Source: Lantana camara
Taxonomy: Eukaryota > Streptophyta > Magnoliopsida > Lamiales > Verbenaceae
Assembly (NCBI GenBank): GCA_037501455.1
Contig: CM074858.1
Coordinates: forward strand, 36,701,001-36,765,000
Length of the DNA: 64,000 nt
Direction: 5' to 3'
The number at the start of each line of letters is the position of its first letter. Within the stretch, counting starts at the first letter, position 1. This document shows, piece after piece, positions 21,501-32,218 of this stretch. The position numbers were made by a program, and so were the translations under genes. The notes below the pieces were generated by a model. It had not been told where the DNA came from. It was given only the letters and a program-made list of their open reading frames with translations, and made no database searches.

Positions 21501-21727
21501 AAAGGTGTAAGTGATCATGATTGTGCACAAAGAAAGAATGTAATGCATGAAAAGAAAGAAAGAAAGAATGTTTAATGAATTACACCTAGTGTTAGTTGGA
21601 GATAATGCACGCCTACTCGCCGGGCCACGAAAGACCTAACGAAAATTGGTTGTTATAATCCCCTTTGATGATTTCTTTATTTGACCCACTTAGGAATTAC
21701 TTCCAAAACCCCAATTGGGATTTTAAC
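18506..21727 (+). repeat. Element F 5' LTR, piece 1
   Basis: It contains the leader-exon donor CTACAAG|GTAAGC (GT 19394-19395), F-type palindromes (20021-20070) and an 86-nt microexon (21024-21109, TGTACAG| to ACAG|GTGGGT). It ends in TTAAC (21723-21727), the TSD of element E. AT-rich blocks at 18540-18800 and 20260-20500 hold no recognisable genes. Confidence 0.88.
20021..20070. repeat. F-type palindrome array in element F LTR
   Basis: A perfect palindrome, CTCCCCGGGAGGGGAG (20021-20036), is followed by a degenerate copy near 20054-20070 (GCCCGGCTGGGTAC). F2 has four units in the same slot, so copy number varies within the family. Confidence 0.7.
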
Positions 21728-22945
21728 TATAACACCCCAAACAAAGGATGCCACATCCCCCGCACTAAGACCCAGACCCGGTCACGAAATGGAAAGTCCA
21801 TGCCCGAATCCGAATCAAAGCGAACAGGAGACCAACTCACACACTAGGCTAGGCGGATCTAACTCGACAGACTCAGAGCGCGGAAGCTATTTAAAGGATT
21901 ATCATCAGATAGCGAAGCAATTAAATCAACGTACAAAATAAGTGACGGGTTCAACTAGCATAGATACCTAGTCCTGGATATCAAATCATCGCAACATAAA
22001 AAACCAACATAAATATCAGCAAAATAGCTAATTACATCCAAATGCTAGCATACCAACCCCACACGGGTTTAAGTCTAAGTAGAGCATAAAACATAATCTC
22101 CAAAAGCGAAATAAGAATACATAACATAAATAGAGTATGTGACGAATGCATCTTAACACCAACTAAACCGACAAGTGTGACCCCGAAGACTCACATCCGC
22201 CTAGCTCAAGCCAAAAGAAACCTGCAACTAAAAGATAAAATGAGGTTTTAGTCAACTGACCGAGTGAGGGGGCTAACGCACACCTACTGTATATATATAG
22301 AGCATATCACATATTAGAAGGGTGGACTCATGAACCGGAGATAGGTGTTGTATACCACAGACATTTCCAAAAGTACCCAAAAGATAGTTATATAAGATTT
22401 AGGAAGCATTTCAGAAACTCTATCTCGATTCATGATTCCCAGACAGAACAGATCATATGCTCGGCGAGTACGAGCTTCCAACCTTTACTCCTCAGAACAT
22501 ATCAGTACATAAAATACAAAATCAATCCAACCGTTACACCAATGATGTAGGGGATGTGTCGTCACCAAACCATCCAGAACAGACATACCCTCAAGGGGTA
22601 GCGAACCCACAAGAGTCCTCCCTGGCCTTAGCCGAAGGCTCAAGATACCACACCTTCCCTATAGCACGGGTTGCATGAAGATATCTCAAATGGAACTACA
22701 CACAGGTATATCTCCGACGGCCCCAACCGTCCCGGGGGCTCCTTACCCATAGCTCCTCGGATCCACATACATACATACAGATGCCAATATTTCATGGACA
22801 ACTCGCTACATAATCACAACACAACTGTTTTTCTAAAATAGCTTACATATGCTTCAAAAACTGGTTTTAATATATATTCCTACGCTGTAGGGATAGCCCG
22901 CCCACGCAGGACTCACACACTTACATTCCCACGCTGCAGAGATAG
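21728..22945 (-). repeat. Element E left LTR, piece 1
   Basis: It is colinear with 46108-47331 of the right LTR and ends at GATAG (22941-22945), the TSD of element D. The intact paralogous site is 47327-47331 in the right LTR. Confidence 0.9.
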
Positions 22946-23830
22946 TGTAGCACCCCTTAACGCGTGGAGGTACCACACCCCCGCACTATAGGTCGATCCA
23001 CATACGAAACGGTCAATCCGTACATGAACCACTCTATAACGAACGGGTGACAATACAATACACGACAAGCTAGGCGGGATTACCAACATATGCAATAAAA
23101 CAAAGCGGAAGTATAAACTAGTTTCTATCAAATACATCCATTTAGCATTTCATGTCATTTCTCAGTTACAAAATAAAATATACTCCAACTTCATATATCA
23201 ATACATTATCATCTTCAAATAGACAATAACAACAATTATAGTTTCATGATTAACAATAAATACTCCAATACACGAACCATGATTGACTCGACTACGTGAA
23301 CCGGACTCGACTTGACTCGACTCGACTCGACTCCCGCCTACCGTGCACCTGTAATAACCTGAAAGGTGGAGGTGTCTGTCTGTGAAGACCGAGTGAGGGG
23401 CTTCAATACATATTAGCGCAGATAACATGCAAGTTATACTCTCGGGTAATGATTTATAAAAGATACATTCATAAGTTCAGGAACAGAGTACACTTCGTGT
23501 AACGCCCCAATTTCAGGTACGCTCGACACGTGTGAGTTTCGAGCGCTAGGATTTTATTTTATTATTTTCGTTTATTTAATTTAAACGTGTAACATTAATT
23601 TTTATAAATTGCGTGCAACATGAATATGTGGAAATATATGAAATACGTGTCAACTTGAGAATTATTGCATTATTGGAATTTAACTATTACATGAACTAAT
23701 TGTCCAATTTGATTAATTGCCAAATTGTCCTTAATTGCTCAATTCGTTCTCTTTGAGGGACTAAATTGCATGAGAACTCTTTGGACCTAACTGATCACTT
23801 TCTAAACCTTTTATACTCAATTGCATGACT

Positions 23831-23836
23831 TATAAA
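23831..23836 (+). promoter_or_regulatory. TATA box of element C LTR
   Basis: TATAAA lies in GCATGACTTATAAACTTAAG. The surrounding CAATTGCATGACTTATAAAC...AATTGCAAAT block recurs, more or less conserved, in the A, B, D and G LTRs at the same distance from the leader-exon donor. This supports a core promoter. The second LTR copy is at 36213-36218. The transcription start itself cannot be read from sequence. Confidence 0.55.
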
Positions 23837-24447
23837 CTTAAGGGATTTAATTGCAAATGTTACAATATTTCCCAAACATGTCGGTATATGCATCTCTCCC
23901 TTGTTCTTTATTTCATTTCTTCAAGAATCATCCTCCATTCTTCTCTCTTCCTTACCGAACCAAAACCTCCATGAAGGGAGAAAAGATGTCATCAATTCAT
24001 CAAGTTTTTTCAAGGAAATTCCATGCTAAGGAGCTCAATCATCTAGCTTCATCATCTCCTTCTCCCTATTTCTCATTCAAGGTATATATATGAGTATATG
24101 TGGGAATCCTTGAACTCACATGGGAAGCTAGGGTTAGTGCTTAAGCTTGCCAACTTGATTACTTGATGCTAGGAATATGATTTCATGCTTTTAACTTGAA
24201 TTTATGGTTGAATTCTTGAAGAACATGAGATGATATGATGAATTTATATATATGCTCAAGTTGGTGATTATGATGATTAAAGCATGATTTATATGGTTTG
24301 ATGGCATATTAAGGTATATTGAGCATGTATACATGCATATTTCCAGAATTCTTGCATGTTGGGATGATTTTGGAAAGATTGGGGATGCTTGGTTTTGTCC
24401 CGAGAGCATCCCCTGTTTTGCTCTGTTCTCTGTTCTTCCTGTGTAGC

Positions 24448-24644
24448 GGGAACGGCCCTTCCCGTTCCCTTTGTGTTTGGGGAACGGCCGTTCCCATTGG
24501 TTGAATAATGTGTCAGGCGGCGAGGACGGGAACGCCCGTTCCCACTTTGTCTCACAGACGGGAACGGCCGTTCCCATCTTCGGGGATCCCGACAGCGGGA
24601 ACGGCCATTCCCACTTTGAACTGAAGTCCGGAACGGCCGTTCCC
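24448..24644. repeat. Palindrome array in element C first LTR
   Basis: Five GGGAACGGCCGTTCCC-type units lie between 24448 and 24644, several with one broken position (for example CGGGAACGCCCGTTCCC). The second LTR carries the same array at 36830-37026. Confidence 0.88.
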
Positions 24645-24782
24645 AGCTCTCTGGTAGTGCAGAAATATTCTGCACAAAATGGGATTTTTGGGACGTCGTT
24701 CTAACGGGTTATTTGATCCCGAATTGATATTATATGATTGATTATATGTCGAAACAACATGTTTTCATGCTACATTGTGTAT

Positions 24783-27354
24783 TGTAGCACCCGGAACGCC
24801 AGGCACCACATCCCCCGCACTATAACCCCAATCCACATATGAAACGGACAATCCATACATGAATCGAAGCTGTAGCGAACGGGAGACAATAAAATGACTC
24901 AAGGCTAGGCGGGTACCCTCAATTTAAAACCGACTAACGATCAAATCAGAGTATTAAAACGCGGAAGCAATAACATTCAATAGATACGTATAGGTACCAT
25001 ATTTATTTATTTACGTATAGATACCAACGTTTACACTATCAATACAATGTCACCCGTCAACAACATAGACAATAGGGCGATACAAAATATCCCAAACCTC
25101 TATACAATCAAAATGTGGGAATGAAGTGTGCTAGACCCAAATTTAAAGACCAACTGACTCTAAATTCCCGCCTAGCACGCCCTGCAAAACACTGAAAAGT
25201 TGAGGTGTCAGTCCAACTCGGACTGAGCGAGGGGTATAAATAAATATAAGCGCACATACATACAAGCTATAACCTCGGGTAATAATTTAGGAAAACCATA
25301 CAATTTAAGAGTTAATAGAGATACTATCGCCCGAGATTACAACTATTCCGATTTCAATTCAATCAATTTCAATTCAATCAATAGTGGCCCGGCGAGTGGG
25401 GCAATTCTCCAACCTTACACCGACTGTGTACAATCAATCAATCAATCAATCAATTATTAGGTGATTAGGCGATCAAGCAATTCATTAATGTGCACAATTA
25501 GCAATTTCAATGACACCTTCTTCCTCCGGGTGATGGTGGGATTGCAAGGCCCCACCATCCAATCAATCTGGGCAGAGGGTACATGAATCCCTAAGCCCGG
25601 AACTCCTTTCCCGCCCTAATCTCCTAGGGGGTTCAGGGGTCATCCCAATTTGGTGAGGATAGCTATCGAGTTACCCGTCAGCCCATGCTTTCCCGGTTGG
25701 CTCGAATCACTATCCTCGGGCCCACAGTGCAATACAATACTCGCCCAATCAATCAATCAATCAATCAATTTCTTTCAATATTTCGATAAAACATTTGAAA
25801 ACCAATCTCATTTGAAAACTATACGTATAATTATAGGTTTTGGCTTAAAATATCACGTAGGGTTGTACGGGTCCTATGTATCTAGAATTAAACCTCACCT
25901 GAACGACCCAAAAATATCCAAGGAGACAGCTCACGGGGCCTGCTCCTCGTCACCAGAAAGCTGGTCTGTGCAAGAAAGACAATTGTCCGTGAAACACGAC
26001 TCAAAATGTACCAAATAGGACGAACGGCAAAATACGACGAAACGACGGGAAAAATACAATGCACCTTGAAAATATCGCGTTTCAACATGTAATTAATCAT
26101 ATAATGTCAATTAGGGATCAAATAATTGATTGGAAGAGGGTGCTAAAATTTTAATTTTATGCAGTAGCTTTTGCTCTGCAATGGCCGTGGGAACGGCCGT
26201 TCCGGCCTTCCCTTGAAAATGGGAAGGACCGTTCCCATGGCTCAGAAAACGCGCGCCAGCGTTTTTAAAAGGGAAAACGCGTTTGGCTGGGAAGGGCCGT
26301 TCCGGCTCGCAGGCCAAAGTGGGAACGGCCGTTCCCAGTCTCGCTGGCCTGAGTCTCAGCATCATGGGAACGGCCGTTCCAGTTTTGAACTGGAGCTGGG
26401 AAGGGCCGTTCCCAGAATACGTGAGCTCAAAAATGCAGAGCAGAAACAGAGCAGCCATGGCCAAGCAACAAACAACCATAGAAAAGGGATGCAAACCAAG
26501 TTCCAATGCAAATAATGGACTCAATAAATATGCTAGCATGTATTTTGATCAATAACCAATCATAAAACATATAATCCCAAGTGAGATCATCAATATTCAC
26601 TCATATGAAACCCATATCAACACTCATGCTTTAAGTCCATAAATCACAAGATATGTGCATCAAACTCATGCTTAATGACCACAATAAATTTCCCAACAAC
26701 CAATACACCATTCATTGAATGCACAACAAAGCCCTAGTTAAACCATATTTTCAATAAAATCATTCAATCACCATATTTACCTCAAGAGAAAGAAATGGAA
26801 GCTAAGATGATGAAGTGATGATGATGATGCTTGTATAATCCCAAATCCCACACAAATTGATGCTTGCAAGATGTAATCTTCACTTAGCCAAGAAGGGTTT
26901 TTGGTTCGGTTGAGCAAGGGAAGCAATGGAGCAAGATGAAATGTTTTGTATGAAGAATGAGGCAAGGTACGTGAAATGCTATGAAGGAGAGAAGAGAAAT
27001 GGCCAAATTGCTATTGAATCCCTCCAAATAATAAGTTATGCAATTGAGTCCAAATCCAATTTTAAGTGATCAATATAGTCCAATTCAATTAGATCCCGTA
27101 TGCATGAAAATGATCAATTAAGGACATAAAGGAAATAAATCACGTTCGAGAAAATATTTCACATTACAATCACATTCGATAATTTTGAAAAATATGATAT
27201 GATATGAATTTTCAATAAAATAACAAGAATACAATTTTATAAAATTATGATATGCTATGGAAAATTAGAGAAATAGACAATTAATAATTAAATTACAACT
27301 CTCAAACGCACACGTGTCGTTCATACCTGAAATGCCGAAAGCTGGGGCGTTACA
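24783..27354 (-). repeat. Element B 3' LTR (left copy)
   Basis: On the plus strand it starts TGTAGCACCCGG and ends GGGGCGTTACA. It contains CAAT microsatellites (25431-25455 and 25746-25770) and a palindrome array (26189-26413). Confidence 0.97.
26189..26413. repeat. Palindrome array in element B 3' LTR
   Basis: Six GGGAACGGCCGTTCCC-type units lie at about 26189, 26219, 26289, 26321, 26366 and 26398. Several have GGGAAGG in place of GGGAACG. The same array recurs at 33624-33848 in the 5' LTR. Confidence 0.88.
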
Positions 27355-27390
27355 ATCCTCCCTCCTTAAAAGAATCTGGTCCCCAGATTC
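27355..27390 (-). other. Element B polypurine tract and PPT-proximal hairpin
   Basis: The PPT is AAGGAGGGAGGAT in element orientation (27355-27367), abutting the 3' LTR. GAATCTGG-TCC-CCAGATTC (27372-27390) forms an 8-bp stem; two stem pairs differ from those of A and G and both remain paired. The hairpin begins at the stop codon of the polyprotein. Confidence 0.85.
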
Positions 27391-30300
27391 ACTGATCGGA
27401 AGGGAACAACTCTGGATGGAACCGTCTCATTTTGTCTTCGGTCTCCCACGTGGCTTCTTCGGTCTTATCACTTCTCCAAAGAACCTTAACCATGGGAATC
27501 CTCCGGTTTCGTAATTCCTGAAACTTCTTATCCAATATCTGAACCGGTTTCTGAACAAAGGTAAGACTCGGTTCCAATTCCACTTCTTCAACGGGAATGA
27601 TCTCGGTTTCATCGGGGTAGTATTTCCTCAGCTGAGACACGTGAAATACGTTATGAATCCCCGTGAGGCTCGGTGGTAGGTCTAATCTGTAAGCAACTTC
27701 TCCGATCCTTTCCAGAATCTCATAAGGACCTAAATAACGAGGCTTAAGTTTACCTCCTTTCCCAATCCGAGCAAATCCTTTACGTGGAGACGCCTTCAAG
27801 AATACCCGGTCTCCAACCTCAAACTCGAGATCCCTTCTGCGACGATCGGCGTAGCTCTTCTGTCTGTCCTGAGCTGATTTCATCCGTTGTTTTATTAATT
27901 GGACTTTCTCAATCATAGCTTCAACCGCCTTGGAAGGTTTTTCCAATTTCTCACCTTTCTTAACACCTTCCTGTTTAGTCCATTTCCACTCTTCCAAATC
28001 AAAGAACAACGGAGAACGACACTTCCGACCATACAGTAGCTCATACGGTGCCATTCCAATCGAAGCCTGAAAACTGTTGTTGTACGCGAACTCAATCAGA
28101 GGTAGCTGATCATGCCAAGAAGACTGAAAATCCAAAGAACAAGCTCGAAGTAAATCCTCGAGATACCTTATTAATCTCTCGGACTGACCATCCGTCTGAG
28201 GATGAAAAGCTGTACTAAACTGGAGCTTCGTACCCAAAACCTCTTGCAATTCACGCCACAACCTCGAAGTGAACCGTGGGTCTCTGTCTGAAACGATACT
28301 GACCGGAATCCCGTGAAGTCTAACAATCTCCCGGTTATAAAGCTCGGCTAGCTTGCGAATCTTATACGACATCCGAACCGGCAGAAAATGTGCAGACTTC
28401 GTCAAACGATCCACAATCACCCAAATCCCATCGAATCCACCTTTCACCTTAGGTAATCCGGACACGAAATCCATCGTCACCTGTTCCCACTTCCACTCAG
28501 GAATAGGTAACGGCTGAAGAAGACCTCCCGGTTTCTGATGCTCGGCTTTCACTTTCTGACAAGTGAGACAATGCTTCACAAACTCGGCCACATCTTTCTT
28601 CAGTCCACGCCACCAATAATATTGCCTTAAGTCCTTATACATCTTGTTCCCTCCGGGGTGGATAGAATAAGCCGATCTGTGAGCTTCCTCGAGCAACACC
28701 CGTTTCAACTCTTCGGGTACAACCACTCGGTTCTTGAAACGAAGAAGACCGGTTTCATCGAACCCGAATGGACACTCTGGATCAGCTCTTGCCTTGGCTA
28801 CCAATCTCTGAACTTCCAAATCTGTACTCTGAGCCTCAAACAACTTGTGCTTCAACTCTGGTTGGACCGAAATATTAGAAACTCGAGCCTTTAGAACAAT
28901 TGGCTCGATTCCACTACTCTCACCCACTTCCAGGCTCGACACACTAGCCTTCCTACTAAGTGCATCGGCGACCACGTTGGCTTTGCCGGGATGGTACTTG
29001 ATCGTGCAATCATAATCTTCCAGCCTTTCCATCCAACGCCGTTGCCTCATATTTAAATCCTTCTGAGTGAATAAATACTGGAGGCTTTTGTGGTCGGTGA
29101 AAATCTCGAAGGACACTCCGTACAAATAATGTCTCCACTTTCCAAGTGCAAAGACTACGGCAGCAAGCTCAAGATCATGTGTCGGATAATTCTTTTCATG
29201 CACTTTCAACTTCCTCGAAGCATAAGCAATCACTTTACCCTTTTGGGTCAACACACATCCCAAGCCTTCCTTAGAAGCATCTGTATAAACAGCATATCCT
29301 TCAGAACCTTCCGGAAGGGCTAACACTGGAGCAGACACTAACTTTTCCTTCAAGAAAGTGAAACTCTTCTCACAGTCTTCATTCCAATCGAATTTCACAT
29401 TCTTCTTCGTCAACCGGGTTAAAGGAGCTGCTAACTTGGAGAAATCCTTCACAAACCTCCGGTAGTAACCTGCCAATCCCAAGAAACTCCTAATCTCAGA
29501 GGCATTCCTAGGTTTCTCCCACTTCAACACTGATTCAATCTTGGAAGGATCGACTTCCAAACCGTTGCCCGAAATCACGTGACCCAAGAATGACACCCTG
29601 TCAATCCAGAACTCACACTTGCTGAATTTGGCAAACAACTGATGTTCCTTCAAAGTCCTCAATACCAACTGAAGGTGTCTTGCATGCTCCTCGGCAGACT
29701 TCGAGAAAACCAGGATATCATCAATAAAGATGACCACGAACTTATCCAGAAAAGGCCTGAAGATCCTGTGCATCATATCCATAAAAGCTGCTGGGGCATT
29801 AGTCAATCCAAACGGCATCACAACGAACTCATAATGCCCATACCGAGTGTTAAATCCTGTCTTAGGAATATCCCCTGATCGGATACGCAGCTGGTAGTAA
29901 CCTTGTCTCAAATCCAATTTCGAATAAACCTTCGATCCCTGAAGTATGTCAAACAACTCCTCGATGTGTGGAAGAGGATACTTGTTCTTGATCGTCATCC
30001 GGTTCAACTCCCTATAGTCTATGCACATTCTCAAGGTCCCGTCCTTCTTCTTTACAAACAAAACCGGTGCACCCCAAGGAGAAGAACTCGGTCTGATGTA
30101 CCCAATCTCCAACAACGCATCAAGTTGAGTCTTCAACTCTTTCAACTCGGCCGGAGTCATGCGATACGGAGTCTTGGAGTACGGCTCTGCGTTAGGATAC
30201 AAATCGATCACAAACTCAATTTCCCGTTCTGGAGGTAAAGAATCCAATTCCTCAGGAAAGACCTCGGGAAACTCCTTCACTACTTCCGTCTCTTCCAGTT

Positions 30301-31969
30301 TACTCTGATCCTTGGGTTTGTTGAGAATATAAGCAATGAAACCCGTGGCTCCCTCTCGAACCAACTTATGAGCTTCAGAAAACGAAAGTAGCGGTACAGT
30401 CTTGGAACTCCAACCTACTACCAAATCTGATCCCAACTGAACCTTCTTTGCCCTGCAATCAACTGTGGCAGAATGTCTGTACAACCAATCCATGCCCAGA
30501 ATAGATCCGTAGCAAGTCATCGGTAGCTCAATGAAATCTGACAAGAAAACTCGGCCCTCGATACTCACCGGAACCTCTCTAAACACCCGATCAGATTCTA
30601 TATTACCACCAAAAGGAGTACTAACCACATAACATGCAGAAGAACGAGTAACAGGCAAAGACAGAGAAACAGATATAGCACTCGAAAGAAAGGAGTGAGT
30701 AGCTCCCGGATCAAACAACGTATGAATGTTCGTGCCATGTATGCAAATGGTACCTTCAACTACCGCGGCTGGATCAACATCTGCATCCGGCTGCTCTCCC
30801 TCCAAAGCATAAGCCCGAGCCCTAATCAGTGGTCTCGGTGCACCCGGTGGTAGCATCCTGTTATCCGGACATCCATCTACCATATGCTCGTCGCTCCCAC
30901 AAAGCAAACATAAACCCAGACGCCTCCTGCAGTTATCATAAGTATGCGTCCTCCGACCACAGAAGGTACAAGCAGGCCTCTCGGGTAGTGGTGGTACAGC
31001 TGGAGCAACTGGAGCAACTGGAGCTCTCATCACTGGTCCTGCAGGTCGGGGCTTCTTCCCTGGACCCTGTGGAGCTGGTGGTGGGGAGGAATATACCATC
31101 GGCCTCTTGCCTGAAGCAGATCCCGATCCTGGACCCTTAAACCCTGATCCGGCACCTCTGAACCCTGAGCCAGAACCTCTGAATCCCGATCCTGATCCTG
31201 AACCCGAACCTGAGCCTGAACGGTAGGTAGACCGCCTCGCATTCACTGAATCCTCAACTAACAAGGCCTTTTTAGTAGCCTTTGCCCACGTGCTCGTGTT
31301 GACCGCCTCAATCGCTGCCTGAATATCCGGTCTAAGGCCCTGAACAAACTGCATCGCCTTATGGAAATCATCACTCGCTATATTAGGAGCATAGCGGGAC
31401 AATCTCTCATACTCAGCGATATACTCTGAAACTGACCGGCTTCCTTGCTTCAACTCTGTAAATTCCTTCAATCTTCTAGTGCGAGAAGATGGAGGAATGA
31501 ACTTGTTCTGAAATTCTCTAACAAACACTTCCCAATTTACTTCCTCGCCTGCAGCATCTAACACTATCCGGGCACTCTCCCACCAGGAATAGGCCTCACC
31601 CTGAATCAAAGAAAGTGTACAACGGGCCTTCTCCCTGGACTCACACGGGATGAGCTCCCAAACCCTCTCGATCTCCCTGAGCCACTGCTCGGCCTGAATA
31701 TCATTTCCTTTGTAAAACTTGGGAGGATGCTAGTTCTGAAACTCCCTGAAAACAGCTGAAATCTGACCTCCAGGCTGTGGTGGTGCAACTGGTGGTGGTG
31801 GTGGAACATGATCCCGAACTCTCTGATCAATAAGACCCACCACTGCATTCATAAAATCCTGTGGCTGAGCCTGAGGAGGTGGAGGAGGAGGTGGTGATCT
31901 CTCCCTGCGATGATGTCGATGATGTCGATGTCTAGGAGAACGATCATGATGATATCTATCGCGAGCCAT
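27389..31969 (-). CDS. gag-pol: Element B Gag-Pol polyprotein (one in-frame stop)
   Basis: This is a single-frame Gag-Pol of about 1526 codons, starting at the ATG at 31967-31969 directly after TTTCAG|G. A TAG at 31730-31732 (codon 80) interrupts it; the rest of the frame is open. Approximate residues: Gag core 120-240; Gly/Ser-rich linker 250-288; two CCHC knuckles 334-347 and 354-367; protease [10 protein letters not shown] around 420 (Pro in place of the usual Thr/Ser after Asp); reverse transcriptase 620-840 with DYRELN and the FIDDIL active site at 748-753; RNase H with YTDAS, FTDHKSL and ADALSR (897-1002); integrase with HHCC zinc site (H1097, H1104, C1134, C1137) and DDE at D1167, D1228, E1264 with the canonical 35-residue spacing; GPY module near 1414; and a chromodomain-like tail (VKVLWRS...EEATWE) at 1488-1522. 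The tail and overall order place it in the chromoviruses, probably Tekay/Del. Readthrough of the TAG or a parental intact copy would be needed for activity. Confidence 0.95.
31730..31732 (-). other. Premature TAG in element B gag
   Basis: Codon 80 of the polyprotein is TAG where element A has a Gln codon at the aligned place (context [16 protein letters not shown] versus EFQNQQPPKFYKG). It separates a 79-residue N-terminal peptide from the remaining frame. It could be a single C-to-T change, or a readthrough stop. Confidence 0.9.
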
Positions 31970-32181
31970 CCTGAAATCAAGTCACTATTATGCATGTTCA
32001 ATTAGTCAATGCCAATGTGTGCAAATAATTCATAAATTGCACATAAATTCAAAATTCCAACAATCCACCAATTTCAAGTAAGTCAAGTAGGTTCAAGTAT
32101 CAATTAACAATGCAAGACTCTCAAATTGACAATTAGTTCCTATGCCGTGCGACCTAGACTCACAAGACACGACACTAGAGA

Positions 32182-32210
32182 CCCGGTTTTGCAACCGGGC
32201 TCTGATACCA
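32182..32210 (-). other. Element B primer-binding site and GNRA hairpin
   Basis: TGGTATCAGAGC in element orientation (32199-32210) is complementary to initiator tRNA-Met. CCCGGTT-GCAA-AACCGGG (32182-32199) gives a 7-bp stem with a GCAA tetraloop, longer than in A and G because of complementary changes. Confidence 0.9.
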
Positions 32211-32218
32211 CCGTAGGA

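Larger units (their letters stand above)
23498..24782 (+). repeat. Element C first LTR, piece 1
   Basis: It starts TGTAACGCCCC and holds a TATA box (TATAAA, 23831-23836), leader exon ending CATTCAAG|GTATAT (GT 24082-24083) and palindrome array (24448-24644). It stops at tgtat (24778-24782), the TSD of B. Confidence 0.92.

Noticed and set aside
25431..25455. CAAT, GT, CATA and GATG microsatellites as special features
   Set aside because: Ordinary simple repeats within LTRs; noted only where useful for comparing LTR copies.
27314..31140. Several plus-strand frames of 60-111 codons opposite B's pol
   Set aside because: Antisense to the 1526-codon polyprotein, without independent features.
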